From contig JADDQF010000130.1 of assembly GCA_016781505.1 (NCBI GenBank), forward strand, positions 1 to 64,000: a DNA stretch of 64,000 nucleotides. The letters run 5' to 3'. The position numbers and the translations under genes are program-made. The stretch comes from a bacterium. Lineage in GTDB: Bacteria > Chloroflexota > Chloroflexia > Chloroflexales > Kallotenuaceae. Below are positions 33,288 to 43,008 of the stretch, piece after piece. Each line of letters begins with the position of its first letter. The stretch's first letter is position 1. Below the pieces are notes generated by a model that saw only the letters and a program-made list of their open reading frames with translations, had not been told where the DNA came from and searched no databases.

Positions 33288-34190
33288 TTATGCTAAGGCT
33301 TTTGCAAAAAACTCGGCTACTCGCGACACATAGGCCGGTCGGTCGGCAAAATAGCCGCCACAATGCTGCGCTCCCTCAAAAATGACCAATTCCTTCGGCT
33401 CGCCGGCCGCCGCAAAGATCCGATGGGCATGGCTAACGGGAATGATCGTGTCGGCGGTACCATGCAGCAGCAGAAATGGACGTGGGGCCAGCGCACCGAC
33501 TACATCGATCGGGCGGACAGCTTGGAAGGGATAGCCATAGCGCCAGCGGGTAACAGCATCCGTCAGGTCAAGCACCGGCCGGGTCGGTAGCCGTCGGCGC
33601 ACATACGCATCGGCAATCACATCCCGCATGGCCGCAAAGGGCGAGTCCGCCACCACAGCCCGGATCGCCGGCTCGGTCGCCGCCACCAAGATGGCAATCG
33701 ACGCGCCCATGGAATAGCCAATGATCCCGATCGGCGCCTCCGGCATGCGCGCCTGAACGAAGCGCAGTGCCGCACGGGCATCGCGCTGCTCAAGATGCGC
33801 CAGCGACTGGGGCGCAGGATCGCTCTCGCCGCAGCCGCGAAAGTCGAACAGCAGCACATTGTTGCCGGCCCGCCACAAACCTGAGCCAATCCCGAGCAAG
33901 TCCGTTTTTGAACCGCGGTGGCCATGCAAGCCAATCACCACGTGGTGTGAGTCGGGGCGGGTAAACCACCAACCGCGGAGGGTTACGCCGTCTTCGGTTT
34001 CAAAACTCACCCGCTCATGCTCAACCTGGACCTCCCATGGCGAGAAGGTATACTGATCCCCATTGCGCCGACGTGGGCCGTTGATATGGTGGGCGGTGTA
34101 GGCCGCTACAGCTCCAGCGCCGGCCAAAAGAGCGCCGCCAAATGGCAGCGCATACCGCAAAAATTTTGACACGCCCATCGATCTGCTCAT
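33288..34190 (-). CDS. Membrane-anchored alpha/beta hydrolase
   Basis: The 300-residue protein has an N-terminal transmembrane anchor (about 10-32) and an alpha/beta-hydrolase domain. The oxyanion region is VIGLHGHRGSKTD, the nucleophile elbow is IGYSMGAS, and a late Asp (LHGTADTIIP) and His (AQHCGG) complete a Ser-Asp-His triad. It resembles the BEM46/ABHD13-like group with unknown substrates. The ATG at 34190 directly abuts the nadK stop codon (TAG ATG), so it is translated from the same message. Confidence 0.88.
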   Translation of the reverse strand: MSRSMGVSKFLRYALPFGGALLAGAGAVAAYTAHHINGPRRRNGDQYTFSPWEVQVEHERVSFETEDGVTLRGWWFTRPDSHHVVIGLHGHRGSKTDLLGIGSGLWRAGNNVLLFDFRGCGESDPAPQSLAHLEQRDARAALRFVQARMPEAPIGIIGYSMGASIAILVAATEPAIRAVVADSPFAAMRDVIADAYVRRRLPTRPVLDLTDAVTRWRYGYPFQAVRPIDVVGALAPRPFLLLHGTADTIIPVSHAHRIFAAAGEPKELVIFEGAQHCGGYFADRPAYVSRVAEFFAKALA

Positions 34191-35015
34191 CTATTCTCGA
34201 CGTAAGCGTCGAGTCAGTGTTTGATAAAAATAGCTAGGTGAGTGGACACGGGCAAACCGCGCCACCTCGGGTGCCCGCTTGACCGCCACGCCGTCACCCA
34301 TTTGCAGCGCCAGGCCAACCCGGCCGTCAACCGAAAGCGCAGCAGGATAGCGCGATGCAACTTCAAGGTCGAGATGGGCATCTTCATGGAGCACCAGCGA
34401 CGGCACGTTGGTTAGATGCGCGGCTACCGGCACCAGCACAAGCGCTTTGGAGCGCGGGTCCAACACCGGGCCGCCTGCCGCCAGCGCGTAGGCTGTGGAG
34501 CCGGTAGCCGTCGCGGCCAGCACACCATCGGCATGATACGTCGTCATCGGGATGTCGTCGATCTGCACCGCCACCGCAATCACCCGCGCGAGGTCGCCAC
34601 GACCAATCAGCACCTCGTTGAGCGCCAGCAAGCGTTCCCGCGGATGCTCGGCGCGGGTCACTTCCACCTCGGCCAGCGCCCGCTCCTCGTACCAGCAATC
34701 GCCGGCGATCACGCGCTCCAGGCTGTGGTACAGGGCTTCGGGGGTAACCTCGGCCATGAAGCTAAGATGGCCCAGCGCAACCGGTAGCATGGGTACGGCT
34801 GCCGGGATCGCCAATGCGGCTGCGCGCAGCACCGTACCATCGCCACCCAGGCAGACCAGCAGATCGTAGCTGGTGAGTGTACCAGCCGCGTTTGCGTCCG
34901 GCGCGACACCACACCACGTGACTAAGCCTCGTTCTTTCAGCCAACGATCCAGCTCATTGGCAACCCGAGTTGTGGACGGGGACTGCGGATTGTAGAAGAT
35001 GCCGATTCGGTGCAT
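34191..35015 (-). CDS. nadK: NAD kinase
   Basis: The 274-residue protein phosphorylates NAD to NADP with ATP or polyphosphate. It shows CLGGDGTVLRAA, LNEVLIGRGDL (the NE/ND motif) and YHADGVLAATATGSTAYALA with GGP after it, which is the conserved catalytic core. One stretch departs from consensus: the usual N-x-G-x-LGFL loop reads ALGHLSFM, though the loop length is kept. GGAGG lies shortly before the ATG and TATAAT at 35038-35033. A hydrolase gene follows without any gap. Confidence 0.94.
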   Translation of the reverse strand: MHRIGIFYNPQSPSTTRVANELDRWLKERGLVTWCGVAPDANAAGTLTSYDLLVCLGGDGTVLRAAALAIPAAVPMLPVALGHLSFMAEVTPEALYHSLERVIAGDCWYEERALAEVEVTRAEHPRERLLALNEVLIGRGDLARVIAVAVQIDDIPMTTYHADGVLAATATGSTAYALAAGGPVLDPRSKALVLVPVAAHLTNVPSLVLHEDAHLDLEVASRYPAALSVDGRVGLALQMGDGVAVKRAPEVARFARVHSPSYFYQTLTRRLRRE

Positions 35016-35032
35016 TGCACGCCTCCACGGTG

Positions 35033-35038
35033 ATTATA
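35033..35038 (-). promoter_or_regulatory. -10 element of the nadK operon
   Basis: A perfect TATAAT (minus strand, 35038-35033) lies 17 bases before the nadK ATG, leaving a leader of about 10 bases that contains the GGAGG ribosome-binding site. No clear -35 at 17 bases. Confidence 0.5.
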
Positions 35039-35149
35039 CCCCAATCCCCGTGGCCAGCAGGGGACGCGCCATGGCACGCCCGCGAGATCGGCGTTGGTAC
35101 GGCGCATTCAGAGGCACCAGGCAGAATAACGTCCAGGTACAAGGAACGA

Positions 35150-36604
35150 TCAGCGGTTCGATCTGGGATCCTCGAGCAAATCGGCAAGTGTGACGGCAAT
35201 ATCCCGGAGTGGTTGCTCGTCCGTTTCGCGCAGCCCAAGCTCAGCCGCCGCCGTGCTCACGTCGGCTACCACCTCGGCCAGCAACGGGTTCATCGGTGTG
35301 GCAGGGTGTGACGGGTTGGACTGGGCCTGCGCCTGGGGGATCGAGGTCCCACCACTATGGGCAACATCTGGCGCTTCAACCGTCCACAGCATATCCCGCT
35401 CCCGACGGAAGCTGTTCCAGCCGTACACATCGGCCAAAAAGCCAAGGTATCCTTCCGCTGCCTGCTGCAAACTATGTTCGCGGGCGACATAGCGGCGTGC
35501 ATTCTGGCCAAGCTCGTAGGCAATACGGGGCTGCGACTGCAACAAGCGGGCATACGCCAAGATTAACGCGGTCTCGCTCCAATCGATGTCGACGAGCGCG
35601 CACACGGCTGGCGGTAGCTCGGCAAACGCCCCCACGGCTGAAACAAGGGTTGGGCGGCCTGCGCCAAGCAGCCGCAGTAAACTCGCCGACGTTTCGCCCG
35701 CCGTTGGAAAGCGCAAGTTAAGACACAGGTCGGCGGCGGCAACATAGTGCTCAAAATCAGCGCGCGGCACATAGCCGGTGACGGTTACGGCATCCACGAG
35801 ATCGAGACGCCGAATCAGCGCTTGGAGGTCGTACGAGGGCGAGACCGAGCCAACCAAAAGGTACTGCGCCGCCGGATGCTCGGCCCGAAAGCGTTTGAAC
35901 GCCCGTAACGCGCTTTCCATGCGCTTGTACGGGTTGATATGGCCAAAGGATGCCCAGATTGCCCCATCGGCGGGCAGCCCAAGCCGGACACGCGCGTCAG
36001 CTGTAGGGATCCGGCGCGGCAGGGGCACGCCCATCGGGACAACGGCGGCCGGCAGTGCTGGCCGTAACGCCCGGGCTTGATCAACCACAAATTGACTATG
36101 CGCCACGAGCCCACGCGCACGCTCGACCACGTCCTCAACCAGCGGCATGCCAAAAGCGGCGTCTTGCAGCTGGCCCCGCAGCATCTTGCGCGCGACTCGC
36201 TCGCCGGCAGGGCCATAGCGCGCCTGCATCTCCCCCAGATACACGCCGATGTTCTTGCGGCGCTCGGCGGCGTGCCATAACTTCAGATGGTGCAACACCC
36301 ACTCATGCAGCACCACCACACCGGGGAGCTGCTGTGCCAGCTCATAGATCGTGCCGTGCGCCGGGCTATTGCCCAGCTGGTACACAATCGCATCGAAGGG
36401 CCGCTTGTGCTGCTGGCTTGGCAGCTCGTCGAGCGGGCGAACCTCAAGCTGGGCGCGAACCTGCGGATTGGACGGCTTGAGCCCCCGCTCCACAAACAGA
36501 ACGACATCGGCATATTGGCCGAGGTAGGGCAGCAGCTCCTCGCTGTAATCCGAGATACCGGACTCAACTGGATTGACGGGAGAGCAGTACGCGATGCGCC
36601 GCAT
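35150..36604 (-). CDS. Family 4-type (GT-B) glycosyltransferase
   Basis: The 484-residue protein has a GT-B fold with the acceptor-side N-terminus RRIAYCSPVNPVESGISDYS and a C-terminal GT4 half: WASFGHINPYKRMESALRAF, YLLVGSV, VTVTGYVPRADFEHYVAAAD and TAGETSASLLRLLGAGRPTL, the last replacing the usual EGFGL..lEAmA loop. After about 400 there is an extra, low-complexity tail of about 85 residues. Such enzymes build surface glycans. The gene is not in a visible cluster; nadK is downstream and gatD upstream. Confidence 0.88.
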   Translation of the reverse strand: MRRIAYCSPVNPVESGISDYSEELLPYLGQYADVVLFVERGLKPSNPQVRAQLEVRPLDELPSQQHKRPFDAIVYQLGNSPAHGTIYELAQQLPGVVVLHEWVLHHLKLWHAAERRKNIGVYLGEMQARYGPAGERVARKMLRGQLQDAAFGMPLVEDVVERARGLVAHSQFVVDQARALRPALPAAVVPMGVPLPRRIPTADARVRLGLPADGAIWASFGHINPYKRMESALRAFKRFRAEHPAAQYLLVGSVSPSYDLQALIRRLDLVDAVTVTGYVPRADFEHYVAAADLCLNLRFPTAGETSASLLRLLGAGRPTLVSAVGAFAELPPAVCALVDIDWSETALILAYARLLQSQPRIAYELGQNARRYVAREHSLQQAAEGYLGFLADVYGWNSFRRERDMLWTVEAPDVAHSGGTSIPQAQAQSNPSHPATPMNPLLAEVVADVSTAAAELGLRETDEQPLRDIAVTLADLLEDPRSNR

Positions 36605-36685
36605 AGCCTAGTACGTTACCCCCAATGACAGATGGAAAAAACCGATCATCCGCGCAACCCGATCAGACCTTGGGGGTGCTGGACG

Positions 36686-37429
36686 TTACCCAAGCCGCTC
36701 CACCATCACGTCATGCGCCTGCACTTCCAGCCCGTCATCCAGCGGCACAAGCCCCGCGACCGCGCCATGGCGTCGTTCAAGCGCCAAGCTCAACAGGTGG
36801 TCGGCGAAGTGCGGATTTTTAGGCAACAGCGAGCCGTGCATGTAGCAGCCGTGGGCATTCCGGTATACCGCGCCTTCGGTTCGGTCTTCGCCGTTGTTGC
36901 CAAAGCCGCGTTGGACCAGGCCGAGTGGCTGCACGCCCGTTCCCAGATACGTTCGGCCGCTATGATTTTCAAAGCCGACCAGCGTGCGCCGTACCGCGCC
37001 ACGCTTTTGGCCGGTCCACTCGATCAGAATGTTGCCGATCAGCCGTTTCTCGCCACCCACCGTATGCACATCCAGCGCCCCGATGCCGGGCAGCTTGTCG
37101 CCGGTATGGGTCAAGAAATAATGGCCCAGCAGCTGATACCCGCCACAGATCGCCAACAGCACCAGCCCATCGTCGATAGCCGCTTTGAGCGAGGCCCCGT
37201 GCCGCTGCACGAAATCGTCGGCAATCAGCGCCTGCCCGCTGTCCTGCCCGCCACCAAAGAAGACCAGATCATAGCTGGCCCAATCCACGACCTGCCCGGG
37301 CTTGATCCCGTCCACCCGCACGGCTATCCCGCGCCACTGGCAGCGCTGCCGCAACGTTAAGATGTTGCCGCGGTCGCCGTAAATATTCATCTGCTCGGGA
37401 TACAAGTGGGCAATGGCTAGTTGATACAT
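36686..37429 (-). CDS. gatD: GatD-like glutamine amidotransferase (lipid II isoglutaminyl synthase subunit)
   Basis: From the ATG at 37429 the protein has 247 residues, the normal GatD length. It begins LAIAHLYPEQMNIYGDRGN, matching GatD and CobQ-like class I amidotransferases. The catalytic Cys is in LLAICGGYQLLGHYF, and the His is in GCYMHGSLLPKNP. GatD works with MurT to amidate the D-Glu of lipid II. MurT normally lies next to gatD, but no Mur-ligase-like gene is in the window. A longer reading to 37498 would overlap the kinase gene and has no ribosome-binding site. Confidence 0.88.
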   Translation of the reverse strand: MYQLAIAHLYPEQMNIYGDRGNILTLRQRCQWRGIAVRVDGIKPGQVVDWASYDLVFFGGGQDSGQALIADDFVQRHGASLKAAIDDGLVLLAICGGYQLLGHYFLTHTGDKLPGIGALDVHTVGGEKRLIGNILIEWTGQKRGAVRRTLVGFENHSGRTYLGTGVQPLGLVQRGFGNNGEDRTEGAVYRNAHGCYMHGSLLPKNPHFADHLLSLALERRHGAVAGLVPLDDGLEVQAHDVMVERLG

Positions 37430-37478
37430 GATAAGCTCGCCAATAGGGCGTTCCCTGTAATGGGCGAATGCTCCCGGT

Positions 37479-39179
37479 TTATGCCGCTGTGCCGGCAACC
37501 GAAGCCGACGCAGACGGCGGTGTCTCCGTAGCCGGGTGCTCCTCTGACGCCTCGTTCAGCAACGGCAGCGCAACACCAAAAAGACTGCCTTCGCCTTCCT
37601 CGCTTTCGACCCAAATATAGCCGCCGTGTCGCTGCAAAATTTCGCGCGTGATATACAAGCCAAGCCCCATGCCGCTGATGCGGCCCTGGGTGTTGGGCGC
37701 TCTGAAGAAGCGGTGAAAGAGCCGCTCCTGCACATCGCTGGGAATGCCAATACCGTAATCCCGCACCGTAACCACCGCGTAGGCGCCCAACGGCAGCTCT
37801 TGTGGGCGTTGGGGCGGAGTAGCCTCGCGGCGCACAACAATCTCGATTGACCCCCCGCTGGGGCTGTACTTGATCGCATTGTTAATCAGGTTGCTCAGCA
37901 CCTGGGTCATCCGAAACTCGTCGGCATAGATCATCAAGGGCTCGTCATGCACATCGATCTGCAGCTGATGGCTCGCCGAGGTCGTCTGCATCTCAAACGC
38001 AATCCGCTGGGTGAGATGGGCCAGATCGACCGGCCCGGCCTCAATCATGAACCGATCCATGCCAATCTGCGATACATCGCGCAGCTGATCAAGCAACGTC
38101 GTCATGCGATTGACCTGCTGCTCGATCACATCCAGTCCCTTGAGCGATGTTTGCAGCGTTGTATCTTTTCGGGCGCGTCGTTGCAAAAGGCCGGCATAGC
38201 CCTTGATCGAGGCGAGGGGATTTTTAAGCTCGTGCGAGATGATCGAAATAAACTCATCACGCTCGTGATCCACGCGCTCCAGATCTTGCCGTTGTTGATT
38301 CGACTCTTCAAATAACCGGGCATTTTGGACAGCAACCGCCGCGGCATTCGCGATCGCGTGCAAAAAGGCCAAGTCCTCATCGCGCGGCGTGCGTGTTTGC
38401 CGCGTGCCAAGATGCAACAGGCCCAGGCTGGCGTCTCGGTGCACCAGCGGCAACACAATTGCTGTACCGCCGGCTTGACCGAGCAGGTTGTGGTCGCCGA
38501 AAACCTCGGCCGTGCTGCCCACCAGCAACTTGCGGCACTGTAACACGCGGATACCGATCGGGCTATCCGCGACCACGTTTGTTTCCCAGGCGGCGATGAC
38601 CTCCGCGCTATAGCCCTGCTGTGCCAAACAGATCAGCTTCTCATCCTGCTGGAGCCAGATCCCGCCCCCATCCGAATGCGTCGCGCTGACAGCACGGTCA
38701 ATCAGCCGCCGGCCGACCTCATCCAAGTTCAGTGTGCTGGTGCTGGCTTGCACAATATCCAGCAGCGCCGTTAGCTGTGTGTTTCGGGATTGCAGCTCGT
38801 CCTGGGTCTGCTTGGTGCGGAGCAAGGCCTGCACGCGCGCTAGCAACTCGTTGTTGTTGATCGGCTGCGTCAGGTACTCGTCCGCGCCCAGTTTCAATCC
38901 TTGAATCTTAAGCCGTTCGTCGGGCGCGTTCGCCGTTAACAGGACAACCGGAATTGTGCGAGTCGTGGCGTCATCGCGTAAGCGCTGCACAACCTCAAAG
39001 CCATCCATCTCCGGCATCATTACGTCAAGCAAAATAAGATCGGGCTGCCTGGTTGTCGCCGCGTCCAAGGCCGCCAGCCCATTCTCAGCTTGCAGCACCT
39101 GGTAGCCCTTGCCTTTCAGCAGCCGCTCCAGCACGTACAAGTTATCAGGCTGATCGTCAACGATCAGAATCGTGGCCAT
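37479..39179 (-). CDS. Receiver-GAF-histidine kinase hybrid
   Basis: The 566-residue protein has the order receiver (1-125), GAF (about 140-290), HisKA (SIISHELKNPLASIKGYAGL) and HATPase (NLINNAIKYSPSG, VRDYGIGIP, GMGLGLYITRE). No transmembrane segment is seen. The receiver has the acidic pocket and acceptor (LILLDVMMPEMDG), but the conserved Lys of the KP motif is Gln (EYLTQPI), so phosphorylation chemistry may be altered. An N-terminal receiver means this kinase is itself controlled by an upstream kinase, possibly the 1114-residue kinase two genes upstream. The start overlaps the preceding receiver gene by 23 bases. Confidence 0.92.
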   Translation of the reverse strand: MATILIVDDQPDNLYVLERLLKGKGYQVLQAENGLAALDAATTRQPDLILLDVMMPEMDGFEVVQRLRDDATTRTIPVVLLTANAPDERLKIQGLKLGADEYLTQPINNNELLARVQALLRTKQTQDELQSRNTQLTALLDIVQASTSTLNLDEVGRRLIDRAVSATHSDGGGIWLQQDEKLICLAQQGYSAEVIAAWETNVVADSPIGIRVLQCRKLLVGSTAEVFGDHNLLGQAGGTAIVLPLVHRDASLGLLHLGTRQTRTPRDEDLAFLHAIANAAAVAVQNARLFEESNQQRQDLERVDHERDEFISIISHELKNPLASIKGYAGLLQRRARKDTTLQTSLKGLDVIEQQVNRMTTLLDQLRDVSQIGMDRFMIEAGPVDLAHLTQRIAFEMQTTSASHQLQIDVHDEPLMIYADEFRMTQVLSNLINNAIKYSPSGGSIEIVVRREATPPQRPQELPLGAYAVVTVRDYGIGIPSDVQERLFHRFFRAPNTQGRISGMGLGLYITREILQRHGGYIWVESEEGEGSLFGVALPLLNEASEEHPATETPPSASASVAGTAA

Positions 39180-39555
39180 GGCGCTCTCCCCCTAGGTAAT
39201 CTTCGACGAGTTGCAGTAGTTCACGTGGACTGATTGGCTTGGCAACATAGTCGGTACAGCCCGCCGCAAGCGTTTGTTCGCGGTCCCCGGGCATGCTGTT
39301 GGCGGTGACGGCAATGATTGGCAATCCGGCAAGCTCCGGTATTTGGCGCAGCTCACGCACGACCGCATAGCCGTCCATGCCCGGCATTTGCATATCCATC
39401 AACACCAGCGCCGGGTGCTCCTGCCGTACCAGCGCCAGTGCCTCCTCACCGCGCACGGCTTGCCGCACCACATACCCTTTACGTGTCAGCAGGTGGTCCA
39501 ACACATACATGTTGTCGGGATTGTCTTCGACCACCAGAATCATGGCTCCGCTCAC
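39157..39555 (-). CDS. Single-domain response regulator
   Basis: From a GTG at 39555, with AAGGA 6 bases upstream, the protein has 132 residues; the ATG at 39543 is an alternative. It is a complete receiver: ILVVEDNPDNMYVLDHLL, acceptor in LVLMDMQMPGMDGYAVV, IIAVTANSM and YVAKPISPRELL. It has no output domain. It lies between two hybrid kinases in one transcription unit (the third upstream at 39583-42927), consistent with a phosphorelay shuttle. Confidence 0.9.
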   Translation of the reverse strand: MSGAMILVVEDNPDNMYVLDHLLTRKGYVVRQAVRGEEALALVRQEHPALVLMDMQMPGMDGYAVVRELRQIPELAGLPIIAVTANSMPGDREQTLAAGCTDYVAKPISPRELLQLVEDYLGGERHGHDSDR

Positions 39556-39582
39556 AGGGTATCCTTCCTCATTCAAAACATG

Positions 39583-42500
39583 TTAGCGTACCGCCGGGCG
39601 TTGGAGGCGGCGCCGCAGGGTGTGCTGAACTTCTTGCAGGAGCTCTTCTCGATGACGTGGACCCTTCTGGATAATGGCTGCAATCCGGCCATTCAACCGC
39701 GCACGATCTTCGGCAAGAATATCCTTGGCGGTAATGATCAGCACCGGAACATCTTTGAGCTGAGCCAGTGAACGTACACTATCAAGCACCTCAAATCCAT
39801 CCATGCCCGGCATCATCAGATCAAGGGTCAGCAGATCGGGTGTGTGGCCGGCCAGCCATTCCAGGGCGGCGTGGCCATTGTTAAACGTTTGCACATCCAA
39901 GCCCTCGTCGGTCAGCGCCGTCTCCACCACGCGCAGCTGGATTGGATCGTCATCGACCACCACCGCCGTACGCAGTGGCTTGCCATTTCGCAGTTGACTC
40001 AGCCGCTGCAGCAGGCTTGTGCGGGAAACGGGCTTGACCAAATAATCCGTAGCGCCCAGGCTGTAGCCGATCTGCCGATTGTCCAGCATCGAAAGCATGA
40101 TGATTTGGATATCACTGGTTTGCGGGTCGCTCTTCAACGTTTGAATCACTTCCCAACCATCACGTCCCGGCAGCATCACGTCCAGAGTCATCGCAAATGG
40201 CCGCAGCGCGCGTGCTTTAGCAATCGCCTCATCGCCGGTACGCGCCGACTCGATCGCGTAGCCATCGGCGCGTAAATATTTTTCAAGGATGTAGATCACT
40301 TCGACATCGTCGTCCACGATCAGCACCAGCGGCCGATCTTCAGCCCGGACGCGATCTTCAACAACCGCCGGCTCGGGCTTGACCAGAGCCGGAGCGCGGT
40401 GCAGTGTTTGCGGACCAGCCGGCAGCCGGGCTGGAAACGTAAAGCGAAAGGTCGAGCCTGCGCCAAGCGCGCTTTCAAGCTCGATCTCGCCGCCCAGCAG
40501 CCGGACCAGCCGGTGCACAATTGCCAGGCCCAAACCGGTCCCTTCGTAATTGCGCGATAACGAGCCGTCGATCTGCCGAAACTCCTCCCACACGGTCGGT
40601 TGGTCTTCGGGCGCGATGCCAATGCCGGTGTCCTGCACCTCAACCGTGATCCATGGACCTAGCCGCTCATCTCCGCTAAAGCTCCGCAGGCCAATACCGG
40701 TGCGCGCTCGAATCGCGATGCGCCCCTGCTCCGTAAACTTAACTGCATTACTACACAGATTGAGCAGCACCTGCTTGAGTTTGTTCTCATCCGTGTTGCA
40801 TTGGGGCACATCCGGCGCAATATCGACCTCGAACTGCAAGTTTTTGTTAGCCAACAGCGGTGCTACCGTGCCCCGCACACTGTTGACGACATCTGGTAGT
40901 TTGAACGGAGCGGCCACCAAATCGATGCGTCCGGCCTCGATCTTGGACAGATCCAGAATATCGTTGATCAGCCGCAGCAGGTTTTGCCCGTTGCGCTCGA
41001 TGATCCGCACCTGTTTGTCTTGCTCTTCGTTGAGCTCGCCATCCAGCCGGTCCAGCAAGATCTGGGACAGCGCCAGTATCGAATTGAGTGGCGTGCGTAG
41101 CTCATGGCTCATGTTCGCCACAAACTCACTCTTGAGCCGGTTGGCACGTTCGACTTCCTTGTTTTTACGGGTGAGCTCGCGGGCACGCTGTTCGGCCAAA
41201 TCGCGCTCGCTTTGCAGCTCGGTGACCAGCCGCGCGTTTTCAATTGCGATCGACGCATACGAAGCTATCGCCGTCGCCAATTCGATCTCGGCGTCAACGA
41301 TCTGGTGGTCGCTGCGATAGCCTACCAGCAGCGCGCCCACGGGCGTTTCTTTGCGGAACAGCGGCACGCCTAACGATGAGCGCATGCCTTCGGCCACATG
41401 CACCGGAAACTCATCAACCGGAAATTTCGGATTTTGACCGAAATTCTCGATGACGATCGGACCTGCCGTCGCAATGACCCGCCCGGCGGTACCTCTGCGG
41501 GGCGGAAAAACTGTATCCCGGAACGCATCCGACGTTGCCCCATCGATTGCAGCCCAACGCGTCGAACCCAGCGGATCCGAAATGGTCGCTACCGCTGCGT
41601 AATCGGCGCGTAGCAGGCGCCGTACCTCGCGGCACACCAGATTAAGCAACGTCTGCAGATCGCTTTGGATCACCAGCTCGCGCCCGATGTCCTGCAGCGT
41701 ATCGCTCGATTCAAGCAGCCGAGCGAGATACGCATTGTTGTCCGCCAGCTGATCCGCGATATGCTGCGTTTCTTCAAAAGCGCGCACAATACTCATCGCG
41801 GTGGCCAGCTGGGAGGCCGTCAGGCCCAGCTGCTCGATGTCGCTTTCGGTTAGCGGCTGCACACTGGCGACGACCAGCACGCCCAGCAGTTGCCGACCGT
41901 AGCGGAGGGGAACATTGGCCACACTGCGCGGTGCTGCCACGCCTATACCCGTATGGATGCGATAAGGAGTGTCTGGCGGTAAGTCGCCGACCACAATCGT
42001 GCGTTCCTGCAGGATCGCTTGCCCGGGCAATCCTTCGTTTGGGCGCACCGGCGGCAGCTGATCTTTGTCCAGGCCCACCGCGAAGATCGGCGTGAGCAGA
42101 TTGTTGTCATAGCCATACACCGCACCGGCTTGCCCACCCACACTCTTAAGGAGCACCGGCAACGATTGGCTGAGCAATGGTTGGAGCTGCGTCGGCCCAT
42201 TCAGAGCGCTTACTACCTCGGCATAGGCAGCCTGGCGATCCTGACGCGTTTGCTGGCTGCTGGCCAGCTGGCCAATCCGCCACACCAGTGAAATCCCGTA
42301 CAGCAAGGTTGCGAGCGTGGCGGAGGTGCCGAGCACCAGAAGTGCCAGACCTGTGTTGATTAAGCGCCGATTTGATGTTTGCAGGCCGCTCCGACGGGTC
42401 TGGGCAAATGCACTTATCTCGGCCTCACGGAGCCGCAGCGTTTCGAAGAGCTGCCCGCCCACGAGCGCTTGCTCAGGCGTACTCCCGTCAACGGCGCCCG

Positions 42501-42927
42501 GCTGCCGCTGCGACACGCTGCCTGACACTTGCTCCAGCCATTGTTGGGCATCGACCTCAAATGCTTGCAGCAGCTGGGGAGCTTCGCCACCAACCACAGC
42601 CGCGGCCCGTCGGGCGCCGACAAGCACGTCAGGATAGCGGCGAATGCCGCGATTGAAGGGCTCAAGCAAGGCTTCATCGCCAGTCAGCAGATAGCCGCGC
42701 TGCGCCGACTCAATGTCGAGCAAAAAGCCGAAGGCATCGTCCACGGCGAACTGCAAGGCATCCACTTCTTCCAACTGCATACGGTTTGCAACCCGCAGTC
42801 GGTCGACGGCTAATGAAGCCACGAGCAGCAACATAACAACAAAGGCCGCCGCGCCTAGCCATACCGTATTTCGACGCGTGTGACGGCTAGACCAGCTCGA
42901 CGTAGGTACAGTGGTATCGATCAACAT
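39583..42927 (-). CDS. Large hybrid sensor kinase: CHASE3-GAF-GAF-HisKA-HATPase-REC-REC
   Basis: The 1114-residue protein has two transmembrane helices (about 24-44 and 193-215) enclosing a CHASE3 domain (with [20 protein letters not shown]), then two GAF domains (about 235-390 and 410-575), a coiled coil, a HisKA box ([20 protein letters not shown]), a HATPase ([39 protein letters not shown]) and two receivers (acceptors in [12 protein letters not shown] and [12 protein letters not shown]). It senses an extracytoplasmic cue plus cytoplasmic GAF ligands. Immediately downstream are a lone receiver and a receiver-kinase hybrid, which suggests a multi-step relay. Confidence 0.94.
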   Translation of the reverse strand: MLIDTTVPTSSWSSRHTRRNTVWLGAAAFVVMLLLVASLAVDRLRVANRMQLEEVDALQFAVDDAFGFLLDIESAQRGYLLTGDEALLEPFNRGIRRYPDVLVGARRAAAVVGGEAPQLLQAFEVDAQQWLEQVSGSVSQRQPGAVDGSTPEQALVGGQLFETLRLREAEISAFAQTRRSGLQTSNRRLINTGLALLVLGTSATLATLLYGISLVWRIGQLASSQQTRQDRQAAYAEVVSALNGPTQLQPLLSQSLPVLLKSVGGQAGAVYGYDNNLLTPIFAVGLDKDQLPPVRPNEGLPGQAILQERTIVVGDLPPDTPYRIHTGIGVAAPRSVANVPLRYGRQLLGVLVVASVQPLTESDIEQLGLTASQLATAMSIVRAFEETQHIADQLADNNAYLARLLESSDTLQDIGRELVIQSDLQTLLNLVCREVRRLLRADYAAVATISDPLGSTRWAAIDGATSDAFRDTVFPPRRGTAGRVIATAGPIVIENFGQNPKFPVDEFPVHVAEGMRSSLGVPLFRKETPVGALLVGYRSDHQIVDAEIELATAIASYASIAIENARLVTELQSERDLAEQRARELTRKNKEVERANRLKSEFVANMSHELRTPLNSILALSQILLDRLDGELNEEQDKQVRIIERNGQNLLRLINDILDLSKIEAGRIDLVAAPFKLPDVVNSVRGTVAPLLANKNLQFEVDIAPDVPQCNTDENKLKQVLLNLCSNAVKFTEQGRIAIRARTGIGLRSFSGDERLGPWITVEVQDTGIGIAPEDQPTVWEEFRQIDGSLSRNYEGTGLGLAIVHRLVRLLGGEIELESALGAGSTFRFTFPARLPAGPQTLHRAPALVKPEPAVVEDRVRAEDRPLVLIVDDDVEVIYILEKYLRADGYAIESARTGDEAIAKARALRPFAMTLDVMLPGRDGWEVIQTLKSDPQTSDIQIIMLSMLDNRQIGYSLGATDYLVKPVSRTSLLQRLSQLRNGKPLRTAVVVDDDPIQLRVVETALTDEGLDVQTFNNGHAALEWLAGHTPDLLTLDLMMPGMDGFEVLDSVRSLAQLKDVPVLIITAKDILAEDRARLNGRIAAIIQKGPRHREELLQEVQHTLRRRLQRPAVR

Positions 42928-42978
42928 GTATTCTTGGGTAACAGGTCCAGCTATTGTTTGGAAGACTCTCTGTCGGGC

Positions 42979-42987
42979 ATTATAGCA
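42979..42987 (-). promoter_or_regulatory. Extended -10 promoter of the large hybrid kinase gene
   Basis: On the minus strand TGCTATAAT (42987-42979) is a consensus extended -10, about 50 bases before the ATG at 42927. No -35 consensus is evident at 17-18 bases. Confidence 0.6.
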
Positions 42988-43008
42988 TGATTGTGCTGGG
43001 GGCCTCTT

